Origin: Elymus sibiricus
Lineage: Eukaryota > Streptophyta > Magnoliopsida > Poales > Poaceae
Direction of reading: 5' to 3'
Assembly (NCBI GenBank): GCA_039707655.1
Contig: CM077676.1
Span: 381,118,114 to 381,182,113, forward strand
DNA: 64,000 nt
In this document: positions 10,673 to 21,838 of the stretch, one piece after another
Layout: every line of letters begins with the position of its first letter
Position numbering within the stretch: position 1 is the stretch's first letter
Made by a program: the position numbers and the translations under genes
Notes under the pieces: generated by a model
Database searches by the model: none
Seen by the model: only the letters and a program-made list of their open reading frames with translations
Told to the model about the DNA's origin: nothing

Positions 10673-11941
10673 TTAAAACAGAGATGAATACATTTTGAGA
10701 GGCATGCCTTTCCTGTCAATGTAACGATCGAGAGTTCTCAATATCTTCCATGCTAAACACATTATAGGCGGTTCCCAAGCGGGCTTATTCTTATCTAGTA
10801 TATCTCGTTCATTTCTAACAGGTTTAGCAATTCTAGCAGCCTTTTCGCAAAAGTAAATAACATACCCATCAATATTATCAACTAATAAATCTTTTACCAT
10901 TGCAATATTAGCTTCAACTTTAATGTGTTCAGAAAGTCTAGGTGTTCTTATATTACTTTTATTAACCACAGTTGAGGCTTTAGCATGTTCCTTAATCCTG
11001 ATAGGGAAAGGAGGTTTCTCAATATAAGCAGTAGGCACAACTGGATCAACATTGTAAACAATTGTTTCTTCTTTAACAATAATGGGTTCTTCCCTTAATT
11101 CAATAGGTGGATGATATTTAAACCATTTCTCCTTAGGGAGATCAACATGAGCAGCAAAGGATTCACAAAAGGTAGCTACTATCTCAGAGTCAATTCCATA
11201 TTTAGTACTAAACATATGAAAAGCATCAGTTTCCATAACAGATTTAACACAATCAAACTCAAGATTTATACCTGACTCTTTACCTTTGTCGATTTCCCAA
11301 TCTTTAGAGTTGCGTTTAATTCTTTCCAGAAGATCCCATTTGAATTCAATAGTTCTCTTCATAAAGGAACCCGTAGAAGAAGTATCAAGCATGGATTGAT
11401 CACTACGAGAAAGCCGAGCATAAAAGTTTTGTATAATTATTTCTCTTGAGAGCTCATGATTGGGGCATGTGTGCATCATATATTTAAGCCTCCCCCAAGC
11501 TTGAGAAATACTTTCTCCTTCACGAGGCCAAAAATTATATATATAATTCCGATCACGATGAACCAAATGCATAGGATAAAATTTCTGGTGAAATTCCAGC
11601 TTCAGCCGGTTCCAATCCCATGTTCCAGTATCATCCAATAGCCTATACCATGTCAATGATTTTCCCTCCAAAGATAAAGGGAATACCTTCCTCTTAACTC
11701 CATCCTCGGATAAACCTGCAAGATTAAACAATCCACAAATTTCATCTATATATATCAGGTGCATATCAGGATGTACCTTTCCATCTCCTGCATAAGGATT
11801 AGCTAGCAGTTTCTCTATCATACCCGAAGGAATTTCATAATAAATATTTTCAGTAGGTTCAGTAGGTTGAGGGGCAACTCTCAATGATTCCGGTCGAGGT
11901 GAAGATACCCCGAACAAACCCCTCAAAGGATAACTTTCCAT
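10673..11941 (-). CDS. gag-like protein of composite C
   Basis: This is an open frame of 422 residues on the minus strand, starting MESYPLRGLFGVSSPRPESL 107 bases after the LTR. Residues about 60-165 form a retrotransposon gag domain: VFPLSLEGKSLTWY, LKLEFHQKFYP, and SISQAWGRLKYMMHTCP. The rest lacks a zinc knuckle and protease. The last 30 residues (ILRTLDRYIDRKGMPL) run into sequence shared with the 3' domain of element I, so the gene seems to be an internal deletion derivative that lost pol. It would supply a particle protein at most. The frame has no stops, unlike the gag genes of D, H and I. Confidence 0.75.
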   Translation of the reverse strand: MESYPLRGLFGVSSPRPESLRVAPQPTEPTENIYYEIPSGMIEKLLANPYAGDGKVHPDMHLIYIDEICGLFNLAGLSEDGVKRKVFPLSLEGKSLTWYRLLDDTGTWDWNRLKLEFHQKFYPMHLVHRDRNYIYNFWPREGESISQAWGRLKYMMHTCPNHELSREIIIQNFYARLSRSDQSMLDTSSTGSFMKRTIEFKWDLLERIKRNSKDWEIDKGKESGINLEFDCVKSVMETDAFHMFSTKYGIDSEIVATFCESFAAHVDLPKEKWFKYHPPIELREEPIIVKEETIVYNVDPVVPTAYIEKPPFPIRIKEHAKASTVVNKSNIRTPRLSEHIKVEANIAMVKDLLVDNIDGYVIYFCEKAARIAKPVRNERDILDKNKPAWEPPIMCLAWKILRTLDRYIDRKGMPLKMYSSLF

Positions 11942-12019
11942 AGTGACAAGTGACGGTAAATTTCAGCACGTAATATGAATGTTTCCTTACCAAATTCCAC
12001 TTACCAAAGGCGCTTCACT

Positions 12020-12036
12020 CTCCGGCAATGGCGCCA
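12020..12036 (-). other. primer binding site of composite C
   Basis: Minus-strand TGGCGCCATTGCCGGAG lies just inside the right LTR boundary (12048), which confirms minus orientation. Confidence 0.65.
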
Positions 12037-12130
12037 GAAAAGAGTCTTGATGACCCACAAGTGTAGGGGATCAATCGTAGTCCTTTCGATAAATAAGAGT
12101 GTCGAACCCAACGAGGAGCAGGAGGAAATG

Positions 12131-12815
12131 TGTCGGGGGGATGACCCCCGGGTAGGCTCAAGGAGACAAGTCATTATTTCGAAATTTTGCCAGGGGAGCA
12201 GCCCCTGGCATGCTGCAGCCTGGCCCGCTGCAGCTCGGCCGACTGGAGCCCGTCCGGCTGGAGAGCCCGTTCGGCTGGAGCCCGTCCGGCTAGAACCCGT
12301 CCGGCTGGAGAGCCTGTCCGGCTGCAGCCCCGCGGAGTCAACCGCGACGTCCCATCGGACCTGCGCGGATGAGACGGCCATGCTCTACAGTGGAGCACTG
12401 TTGATGAGCAGCAGGCACTGTCCATACATCATATGTCACCTCAAATAGTGAAGTTAGGCCATGTGGGCCATCTCTTGTCCCCTAGGCACCCCTTTATAAG
12501 GTGACCCAGGGAGCTCTCTCTAGGGGAGCCCATTCACTCTCACTACCTCCCATTCTCACACACTCACAGGAGAAGAGGAGAGCTCAGAGCCTCCTTCTTC
12601 CTCCTCCAAACAGCTCTAGGAGCAACCATGTATTACCATATACACTCCATATACCTCAGACATGCAGGAGTAGGGGCGTTACCTCCACACGAGGGCCCCG
12701 AACTTGGGTAAACCACCGTGTGCTGTTGCCCAATCCCGTCCCGGATCTCCACCCTAGCCTTGCCGCCCCACACTTTTAGCCATCCCATGGCATCTGCCGT
12801 GAGAAAACCACGACA
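12131..12815 (+). repeat. 5' LTR of element B
   Basis: This LTR of 685 bases matches 15940-16626. It holds imperfect short repeats of GGCTGGAGCCCGTCC near 12240-12320 and a TTTATAAGG box at about 12492. Confidence 0.85.
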
Positions 12816-15170
12816 GTTAGCGCCCACCGTGGGGCTAGCTGCTGCTGGAATCGCGGTCCGGGCGGGACCTTGTTCGTCACCACCACTATGACGACGGTTA
12901 CCCATTGCGGCTCCCGCGTTGCTCCGCCCACGCCCGGCCTCTACTTCCTCGCCGCTGTCCATGGACGTCCGTCCTCACAGCCTCAGGCTCACGCCCGCTC
13001 TCACCCTCTTCTCTCCTCACCTCTCCTCTCCCAAGAGCACCCCCGTTGCTGTGCACATCATACAGCCGCCGCGCTCGGGCCCGGACCACCACCACCAGCC
13101 CGTCGCCTCGCTTCCATCCATGCCACCCACGAGCGTCCTCTGCTGCCCGAGCGCTTGTGCCGCTCGATCTCGAGCCACTGGCTCAATCTCGTCGGACCCG
13201 TAGCACAGCCGCCGCAAGACCTCGCCTCGAGCCTGCACCGCACCACCCGCGCGTCTTGGCCGCCCTAGCCGCGCCTCCCTGCGCGTGCCGCCATCCCCCA
13301 GCTCGCCTTGGCCATGCCCGTGTGCGTCGTGCCTGCTGCTAGAGCGCTGTCGTTGCTTCCTCTGCTTGCCGCTGCCGCTGCTTCGTACTGCTCTTGATGT
13401 TGCCTGCTCGAGCACTGCTGGTGCCTCTACTTGTCGCTACCGCTGCTTCCTACTGCCTCTGTTGCCCCCCCCCTCCGCCCCGCACGCGCACTGGCACCGC
13501 CCGCTCCGCCACGTGCGACCCGCCCGCAAGCCGGCTCCGCCTGCTCCGCCACGCGCGACCCGCCCACGCCCGTGCCCTCGCGCGCCCGCGCCCGCGTCTG
13601 CTTCACCCCCACGCCAACGCGCCCGGCCACCCCTCGCGCGCCGATGAGCCCCCTGCGGCTCCCCTCCGCCTGCTCCCCTCCACGCGCGCCTCACCGTGCC
13701 CGCTCCGCCCGCGCGTCCGTGCTCCGGCGGGCCGCCTGCCCAGTCCCCGCGCTCGAGCATCCGCGTCGTTTCGCTCAGCCCGCGCGTCCACGCTGCCTCG
13801 GGCTGACTGCTCCGCCCCCGCGCGCGTCGCCTCCACCCCGCGCCTGGCCTCCCCACCATGCTGCTCTGCCCGCTGCCGGTGCTGCCTCTGCTCCCGCCTG
13901 CAAGCACGACCGCCCCACCCCTGCGCACGGCTCACTCCGCCACGGCCTCCCGCGTTGCGCCGCTCGGCCCGCGGCCGCACGTCCGCTCTGCCCAGCCGTC
14001 TTCACGCTCGCGGCTAGCTGTCTGCTCCGCCTGCGCCTCGCCACCTAGTGGGCCTCGCCGCTCCAGCTGGCTGCCTCCGCGTCCCGCCCGCAGGCTCGCC
14101 GCTACAGCCGGTCGCTGCCGCCTCCCGCGCCGGCTGCTGCCACGCCTGCCCGCCGGCTCGCCACCCGTGGCAGCCGCGTCCCGCCCTCCGGCTTGCCGCT
14201 CCAGCCGGCCGCTGCCGCGCCCGCCCATCGGCTCGCTGCCCGCGCCGGCTGCCAGCTGCGCTGCCTCCCGCCCGCTGGCTCGGTGCTCCAGCCAGCTCCG
14301 CGCATCCGCGCGCCCCCACCGGCTCCCGTTGCTCAATCACCGTGGCCAGCTGCCCAGGTGAAGAAAAAGAAAAAAGGAAGGGGGTCCGGCTGACAAAAAA
14401 AGAAGAAAGAAGGAAGATGGAAAAAATGTTGGCCGGCTGGGCCAGCCTGATCGACCTTCTACTCGGCCTGTTGGGGTTTGGTCCGGCTGCACCACTGCCT
14501 GACCTATTCAGGCCAGGCCGGCTAGGCTGCCCCTCGACCGCCCGGAGGCTCGGGCCATCTGCCGCAGGACACCTCCGCCCCGTCTGCGTGAAAAGCAATG
14601 TGAGCTCCCGTTCGCGTATCTTTGTACCGTGAACACAAACGTATAACCCCGCAACCCTCGGGGTCTGCCGCTGCATTTCTCCAGTTACTTTTTTGTTCAG
14701 CCCGGCGCCGGTTAATTCCGGCCCGGAGGCTAGCCGACTGGCCCAAAACGCTCTTCCTACAGACGGCTTAGTAGTGTGAATGGTACCGACGGCCTACTCT
14801 TAGTCCTGGCCACCGATCGGCTCCCGACTGTCCGGCTGACGAGAGCAAAGGCTGGAGGCCACCTCACATGAAAAACGTCCGGGGAGAAAACGGCTTGGGC
14901 GACCAGGTCGTTTCCTTTGCGAATCTCTGCTCAGTTGAATCTGCTCCTCGGAGTCCGAGTACTGGACGCTCCACTCCGCGGCCCACTCTTCGCCTCAGCT
15001 ACAAACCGGCTCCCGGCTGTCCGGCTGGCAAGAGCCAAAGCCAAAGAACGAAGGGGACACGAAAAAGACCCAAGGGGGCTCGGATGAAACCGAGTCGACA
15101 TTCCCTCTGCATAAAACTTGCACTGCTAAAACCAAATATTTGATATATCTGCTTTGGCTAACTTTGTCTC
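12816..15170. other. GC-rich internal region of element B, no recognised gene
   Basis: From about 12850 to 14350 the sequence is very C- and G-rich, so long frames stay open on both strands. Their products are Ala/Arg/Pro/Gly-rich with no domain. I treat these as composition artefacts. 14400-15170 is less biased and also lacks a recognisable gene. Confidence 0.6.
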
Positions 15171-15206
15171 TTGAATGATCATTTCCGTGGGGAACCCTCC
15201 CTCGCC

Positions 15207-15939
15207 CGGAGGCTCGGAGGCTACACCCAGTGGGTGCGCTGGCACGCCCCGCAGGGAAAACGCTGCGCCGGCCACAAGCCCACGGCCGGCTGTCCCCGAG
15301 ATCCTCGACGTCACCATCTGCTCCATCAACAGCGAAGACCCTCCGCCCGAATCTTCGAGTCGCTCGGAGGCTCGGAGTCTACACCAAGTGGGTGCGCTGG
15401 CGCGCCCCACTGCAGAGACAGCAGGGCTCCACACCCACCTGCCGGCGGACTCCGCTCCGCGCCCGACGACGCTCCGTGCCCACATGCCGGCGGACTCCGC
15501 TTCGCGCCCACCTGCCGGCGGACTCCACGTCCTTTTGCGTGATCATTTCCGGGGGGAATTTGCTGAGACCCTCGACGCAACCTCTGCTACCACGACAGTG
15601 AAGACCCTCCGCCCGACTCTTCGAGTCGCCCGGAGGCTCAGAGGCTACACCCAGTGGGTGCGCCGGTGCGCCCCCACTGGAAGCAAGCCACGCCGGCTGC
15701 AGCTCGCAGCCGACTGTCATCGACAACCTCTACTACCACCACAGCGAAGACCCTCCACCCGACTCTTCGAGTCGCCCGGAGGCTCGAAGGCTACACCCAG
15801 TGGGTGCGCTGGCGCGCCCCCACTGGAAGCGAGCACGCCGGCTGCTGCTCGCAGCTGGCTGTCATCGATAGATTCTGCAGCGACACCAGCGAGCACCCTC
15901 CGCCCAACTCTTTGAGTCGCCTGGAGGCTCGGAGGCTAC
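15207..15939 (+). repeat. five-copy array containing the polypurine tract of element B
   Basis: Copies of CGGAGGCTCGGAGGCTAC or one-to-two-base variants start at 15207, 15365, 15631, 15777 and 15922. The last is the true polypurine tract beside the 3' LTR (15940). The flanking text, such as CACCCAGTGGGTGCGC and GACCCTCCGCCCGA, is repeated with each copy, so whole units of about 145-160 bases (one gap of 266) were duplicated. Confidence 0.75.
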
Positions 15940-16626
15940 TGTCGGGGCAATGACCCCCGGGTAGGCTCAAGGAGACAAGTCATCATTTCGAAATTTTGCC
16001 ATGGGAGCAGCCCCTGGCATGCTGCAGCCTGGCCGGCTGGAGCCCGTCCGGCTGGAGAGCCCGTCCGGCTGGAGCCCGTCTGGCTGGAGAGCCCGTCCGG
16101 CTGGAATCCATCCGACTGGAGAGCCCGTCCGTCTGCAGGCCCGCGGAGTCAACCGCGATGTCCCATCGGACCTGCGCGGACGAGACGGCCATGCTCTACA
16201 GTGGAGCACTGTTGATGAGCAGCAGGCACTGTCCATACGTCATATATCACCTCAAATAGTGAAGTTAGGCCATGTGGTCCATCTCTTGTCCCCTGGGCAC
16301 CCCTTTATAAGGTGACCCAAGGAGCTCTCTCTAGGGGAGCCCGTTCACTCTCACTCCCTCCCATTCTCACACACTCACAGGAGAAGAGGAGAACTCAGAG
16401 CCTCCTTCTTCCTCCTCCAAACAGCTCTAGGAGTAACCATGTACTACCATATACACTCCATATAGCTCAGACATGCACGAGTAGGGGCGTTACCTCCACA
16501 TGAGGGCCCCGAACCTGGGTAAACCACCGTGTGTTGTTGCCCAATCCCGTCCCGGATCTCCACCGTAGCCTTGCCGCCCCACACTTTTAGCCATCCCATG
16601 GCATCTGCCGTGAGAAAACCTTGACA
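15940..16626 (+). repeat. 3' LTR of element B
   Basis: This LTR of 687 bases matches the 5' LTR with scattered substitutions and a short deletion in the GGCTGGAG repeats. It is followed by the second AAATG. Confidence 0.85.
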
Positions 16627-17417
16627 AAATGATAAGCGGTTTTCATCAAGGTATTCTCTGGAAGCGCTGAAATTGTCGGTAATAGATAGTTTGATAGCAT
16701 GGTAATTCGTAACGAGTAACAAGTAACAAGTATAATAAAAGTGCAGCAAGGTGGCCCAATCCTTTTTATAGCAAAGTACAAGCCGAAACGATCTCTTATA
16801 TAAAGTAAAGCATTCTCGAGGACACATGGGTATTTCATCTAGTTACGTTCATCATGTTTATTTGATTCGCGTTCGCTACTTTGATAATTTGATATGTGGG
16901 TGGACCGGTGCTTGGGTGCTATTCTTACTTGAACAAGCCCCCCACTTATGATTACCCCCCTCTTGCAAGCATCCGCAACTACGAAAGAAGAATTAAGATA
17001 AATATAACCATATCATGGAACATATGGATCCAAATAAGCCCCTTACGGAATAGCGCATAAACTAGGATTTAAGCTTCTGTCACTCTAGCAACCCATCATC
17101 TACTTACTACTCCACAATGCCTTCCCTTAGGCCCAAGGATGGTGAAGTGTCATGTAGTCGACGTTCACACGACACCACTAAAGGAAGCAACAACATACGT
17201 ATCATCAAAATATCGAACGAATACCAAGTTCACATGATTACTTATAACAAGACTTCTCCCATGTCCTCAAGAACAAAAGTAACTACTCACAAATCATATT
17301 CATGTTCAATATCACAGGGGTATTGAATATCATTAAGGATCTGAACATATAATCTTCGACCAAATAAACCAACAAGCATCAACTACAAGATGTAATCAAC
17401 ACTACTAGCAACCCATA

Positions 17418-20400
17418 CACTACTAGAAAAAAGGCTATTAGTGGCGCACCTGTTTTTGCTATTAATGGCGCACTATAGGTGCGCCACTATTACCACGCCA
17501 CTAGTAATGGTTAGTAATGGCGCACCTCTGGTGCGCCATTACTATTCCAAATACCAGTGGCGCACCTGGTGGTGCACCACTACTAACCCTTAGGTGCTCC
17601 ACTGGTATTCCCTCCAGGTGCGCCACTAATAGCCTTATAGGTGCGCCACTAGTAATAAAGGAAGGTGCGCCACTAATAAGGGCTGAAATGCGCCACTAGT
17701 AATGTATTTGGAAAACAAAAAAATCCAAATTTACAGAAAACAACCTATAAGGAAAAATAATTTAAAAACAAAAAATGAAATAGAATCATAATTTTTATTA
17801 TAGTAAGAATATTACAATGTCTTTACAAGTATCCAATAAAAGGAAAATTGCAAGGAAATAAAAGAAAATCCTAAAACTAATTTTCTAGTAATCTTTTCTT
17901 CTTTTTCTTCACTTTAGCCCTGCAAAATGTAACAAAATAAACAGAAAGACAAACAAACTATTTATAACATGTCAATACTATATATCAACAGAATGGCATC
18001 ATCATACTCATCACCAAGATCATCATGTGCATCAATGACATCATCATACTCATCATCTGGATAGTGACACACTTGGCCTTAGGTCAATAGCAAATCTTTC
18101 ATATAAATAGGCAGGTGACCGACAAAAACAAAAACAATACATTGCTAAATCTGAGATATAGGAAGGAACAAAGAAAAATGGTTTTTGACGAAGACAAACC
18201 ATTTTGGTAGGGCAAGTAGACAAATTTTATACGTTGATAAGTACACATCAAGAAAAATCAAACACTTGGTTTATTCATACAGTTCAAAATATCCAACATG
18301 AATAAGAACTAAGCTCTAACACAGTTTTTTCTTAAGCCCGACAACAGAGATGTTGATTCCATTGACAAAAGGAGTAAATACCATAGGGAACACATGAAAA
18401 GCAGAAGAAAATCCACTACGCTAGACTACACTATCGGCTTGTTCCAACAGAGATGTTGATCCCATTGACAAAAGGAGTAAATACCACCATAGGGAACACA
18501 TGAAAAGCAAAAGAAAACCCACTACCCTAGACTACTATCGCAAAATGGTGTGTTGTGTGTCACCCTTCTTCCAACATTGGCTTCGTCAGTGGCAAGACGA
18601 TGCCCGACAACTCCAAATTGTTAAAAATGCGGCGAGTGCGCTCCTGCCATATCTCCCAAATTAGCCAGATCTCCCAAATCAATGCATGGCACATCCTGCG
18701 ATCTCCAGTACATATTATCATGAACAAATTTGCAACAACCACTGCAATAGAACTACTGCTTTTCTTGGAACATTTTAGAAAACAAAACAAACCACTCTTT
18801 TACCTTTCATCCAACGATTCGACATTGCTAATTTTGTGCTAGTATATTAGGAAACCAGACTGAAATGTGAAGATAAATGGCATCAATTAATATATACAAA
18901 TAACATAAATAATATAGCTTGAGCACACACTTATAAACAAGCATGAAACTGCACACAACGCCACCTTGAAGAGAAGAAATATTTCATACATGACACACAC
19001 AGATAGTTACAGGGAGCCGATACAGGGTCTATAGTATATTTAGGCAAAGGAAAAAATAATGAAAAGCACTTGCAGCACATTTTGTACGGAGCAAAGAAAC
19101 AATGTAAAGTAAAGATGCTTTGAATCATATCTACATAGAAGGGGTGAATGCACATATACGTGCATACAAAAATATTAGTACTGGACTACTTGAAACTTTC
19201 TTATATCAACCAGGTTTCAGCACAGAAAAATTCCGATAAAAGACATCAAGGAAACAAATATGTGTGGCCTGAAAAATTGGATGTGGAGCTACCAAGCAAA
19301 GGAGAGGCGCTAATGACAAAGAAACCTGCTGTAGTCATCATCCAATTTACCTTTTGAGCTTTCTCCTTGCTCCAAGCACTCAACTGATATGAGCATACCA
19401 CTAAATGAGCTGCGGCTCAGAATTGAAATTGCGCATATGATAAATCTTATCGTCATCAGGTAAGCAATATGAATAAAACAAATGATATGCATAGGTGTGG
19501 TAGCCAAAAATTACAAACCGAAACATAATAAAATTTTCACTGCATTTCCAAGATCCAATCATAACAAGCAGGGTTAATAATACGCTTCATAACTTGCAGC
19601 TGGTGGTGGGAAAACAAAATATATTGAGAGCAAAATGCCCAGAACATTGAAGTATCAAGCATGCTGCACTTCTTACAAATCTCTGCTCACAATTAGTAAC
19701 CTCTATCTCAGTGCACATATGAATATTCAACCCTTGTGATTGCTTCTAATACTGAATGTTTCATTTCACAGGAAGCGGTGATTCTTGTGGATACACTAAC
19801 TCTTGTTGCAGAAAACTATAACTTGGGGACAGAAGACAGTTCCCTAGCTTAGACTAGTCATGCAAAGGTGCAATCGATCCAAATAAATTTTCACATCAGG
19901 AAAACAAACCCGTCCACTAGCTTAGACTAGAGACTTTCAGAGAAAGTGTGACAATCGTAATCCAAACTGAAAAAACTAGTTCTGCACATCAGAAAACTAC
20001 AGGAACAGTCAACACACTTATGCATCTAGTCAATATGCAAAGCTGATATCACCATCGATCTACTAGTCATGCAAAGTACTAACATATATGGGCATGCTTT
20101 CACATCAGAAACATCAAAGTCTTGAAATTTTACACCTATCTAACCTGTTGCTGTACTGATAGGGCATCAAGAAATAAAGCAGAACACTGGGAACAGAGTA
20201 GAGGATCTGCAAATTATTACATGTAGATCTCAGTGTACAAGCTGATGTAGGGGATGAATCAGAGTAGTAAATTCCGTCGGAGAGGGGGCCGATGGATCTT
20301 GTGATCTGGGGCAGTGGCCGGCTGGTGGTGGGGCTGGGCGGCGCAGGTCGATGGGGGAAGGCCGAGGAGGTCGGCGGCGGCGGGGCAGGGGGCCGGCGTA

Positions 20401-21215
20401 GCCGGATCCAGCCGGATTCGGGCGGCTTAGGCGGCGCGGTGGCGGGCTTCGGGCTCCTGGCGGCCGTGGTCATGGTGGCTCGGCCGAGCTCCTGCTCGGA
20501 ACAGAGAGAGAGAGAGAGAGAGATGAGAGAGCCGGGAGGAGAGGAGAGGAAGGGGCGCAGGGAGGAGGAGACCTGCGGGGCTCGCCGGGCAGGGGCGGCG
20601 CGCGGCCTCGAGCTCGGCGGCTCAGAGCTCGCTCACGGGCTGAGGCGGCTGGATCGTGACCGTGGCGCGCGGTGCGATGGCGCACGGATCTGGTCACGGG
20701 GAGGCCGCCGACTGGCGGGCTCCAGGGGAGGCGCGGGGCTCGGCCGAGCTCGAGCTCGAGCCATGGCCATGGCGGGCTCCTGCGCGGGGAGAGAGAGGGA
20801 GGTGAGAGGAGGACAGGAAGCAGACGGGGCGCGGGGAGGAGACCTGCGGCGGGCGCGCGGGGGGGGGGCGGCGCGGCTGGCGGCAGCGGGCTGGGGGGAT
20901 GTGGGGTAGGTGGTGGCTGCTAGCTCACTGGACATGAATAGGTGCATAGCAATGGCGCACTTCGTGTAGGTGCGCCACTGTTACCTGAAATAGCAGTGGC
21001 GCATCTATACATAGTGCGCCATTGGTATGTCTAGGGGATGGGTCAAACCTTGGTCAAACTTAGTAGTGGCGCACTATACACCAGGTGCGCCACTGGTAAT
21101 TGTGATAGCTATGGCGCACCATACATATGTGCGCCACTGCTACATAGTAGTGGCGCACTACTAGCATAGTGCGCCACTAGTAGAGATATTGGGGATAGGC
21201 CTTTTTCTAGTAGTG
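17418..21215. mobile_element. CACTA transposon F, non-autonomous
   Basis: It begins CACTACTAGAAAAAAGGC and ends with the inverted form GGCCTTTTTCTAGTAGTG. The TSD is ATA (17415-17417 and 21216-21218). Sub-terminal arrays of GGTGCGCCACTA-type repeats in both orientations occupy 17450-17700 and 20940-21185. Those repeats are where a transposase would bind. No transposase gene is present in 3.8 kb, so mobility would need an autonomous relative. The interior carries what looks like captured sequence. Confidence 0.9.
17886..20473 (-). pseudogene. captured gene-like segment inside CACTA F
   Basis: On the minus strand, a GC-rich ATG in good context (GCCACCATGACC, 20473) opens a Pro/Ala-rich frame. 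Candidate internal exons follow in AT-rich sequence, including one ending CTCAAAAG-GTAAAT near 19353. Around 17930 an acceptor-like TTTTGCAG precedes a short Lys-rich reading frame and a TAG. Residues at 18560-18790 (LIWEIWQERTRRIF) resemble the C-terminal part of plant LINE reverse transcriptases. The GC-rich first exon and intron-like remainder suggest a host-derived transcript unit carried by the transposon. Exon structure is uncertain and I cannot name the donor. Confidence 0.35.
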
Positions 21216-21838
21216 ATAGGTACCAATCTGAGGTTTTGAGGCAAAGATTGAATACAAGAGATGAACCAGGGTTTGAGATGAGATGGTGTTGGTGAAGATT
21301 GGTCCTCCCATGATGAGAGGATTGTTGGTGATGTCGATGGCTTCTATTTCCCCCTCCGGAGGGAAGTATCCCCGGCAGAATCGCTCCAACGGAGAGCAAA
21401 AGTGCTCCTACCCAGGTTCCGCGTCGAGACGGCGGCGCTTCATCCCGAAAATCTTCTTGTTATTTTTTCTAGGGAAAATGGCGTTATATAGCAGAAGATG
21501 GGCCCCGGAGGCCTGCCAAGGGCGCCACAAGCTCGGGGGGCACGCCCCCCAGGCTTGTGGCTTCCTGGTGGGTCCCCTTCTGGTATTTCTTCCGCCAATA
21601 TTTTTATATATTCCAAAATAATTCTCCGTAAATTTTTAGGTAATTTGGAGTTGTGCAGAATAGCTATCTCTGTTGTACCCCTCTCCGGTCTAGAATTCCA
21701 GCTGCCGGTAATCTCCCTTTTCATGTGAAACTTGCAAAATAAGAGAGAAAAGGCATAAGAATTGCATCATAAAGTGAAATAATGATCCAAAATATAATAA
21801 ATAACAGTAATAAAACATGATGCAAAATGGACGTATCA

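Larger units (their letters stand above)
12131..16626 (+). mobile_element. LTR retrotransposon B, non-autonomous, GC-rich
   Basis: The two LTRs are 12131-12815 and 15940-16626, both TGTCGGGG...GACA, with TSD AAATG at 12126-12130 and 16627-16631. The primer site region GCGCCCACCGTGGGGC follows the 5' LTR at 12820. The internal region (12816-15939) has no gag or pol motifs. It is GC-rich low-complexity sequence up to about 14400, then unique sequence, then a repeat array that multiplies the polypurine tract. The size and lack of genes fit a large non-autonomous (LARD-like) element dependent on another family's enzymes. Family not identified. Confidence 0.85.
8144..21838 (-). mobile_element. composite LTR retrotransposon C (two families fused), with B and F nested inside
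   Basis: The outer ends TGATGACC (8144) and GGACGTATCA (21838) are flanked by the 5-bp duplication CTCCT (8139-8143 and 21839-21843), as for a single insertion. The internal domain (10031-12047) holds one gag gene on the minus strand. The left side carries only about 245 bases of the right LTR type (8144-8389). A complete LTR of a different family (8390-10030) follows, directly abutting a polypurine tract. The right LTR (12048-21838) is of the first family, split by B and CACTA F. I infer a second element inserted into the left LTR, followed by recombination between related internal domains. Confidence 0.7.
12048..21838 (-). repeat. 5' LTR of composite C, split by elements B and F
   Basis: The native LTR is the sum of 12048-12130, 16632-17417 and 21219-21838, about 1.49 kb. 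On the minus strand it starts TGATACGTCC and ends GGGTCATCA. The pre-insertion joins (GGAAATG-ATAAGCGG and CAACCCATA-GGTACC) read smoothly, which supports the two nested insertions. Confidence 0.8.

Noticed and set aside
8144..12048. A simple LTR pair for element C.
   Set aside because: The left and right LTRs align for only about 245 bases and then belong to different families.
12870..14676. Many long overlapping open frames on both strands in GC-rich sequence of element B.
   Set aside because: They overlap in all frames, code for Ala/Arg/Pro/Gly-rich strings with no domain, and follow from the lack of A/T-rich stop codons.
15175..15915. A 246-codon open frame near the 3' LTR of B.
   Set aside because: It coincides with the tandem array and simply translates the repeated units; no gene family resembles it.
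20292..20909. A 205-codon plus-strand frame in CACTA F.
   Set aside because: Gly/Arg/Glu-rich product of GC-rich and (GA)n sequence; the minus-strand ATG at 20473 has better context.
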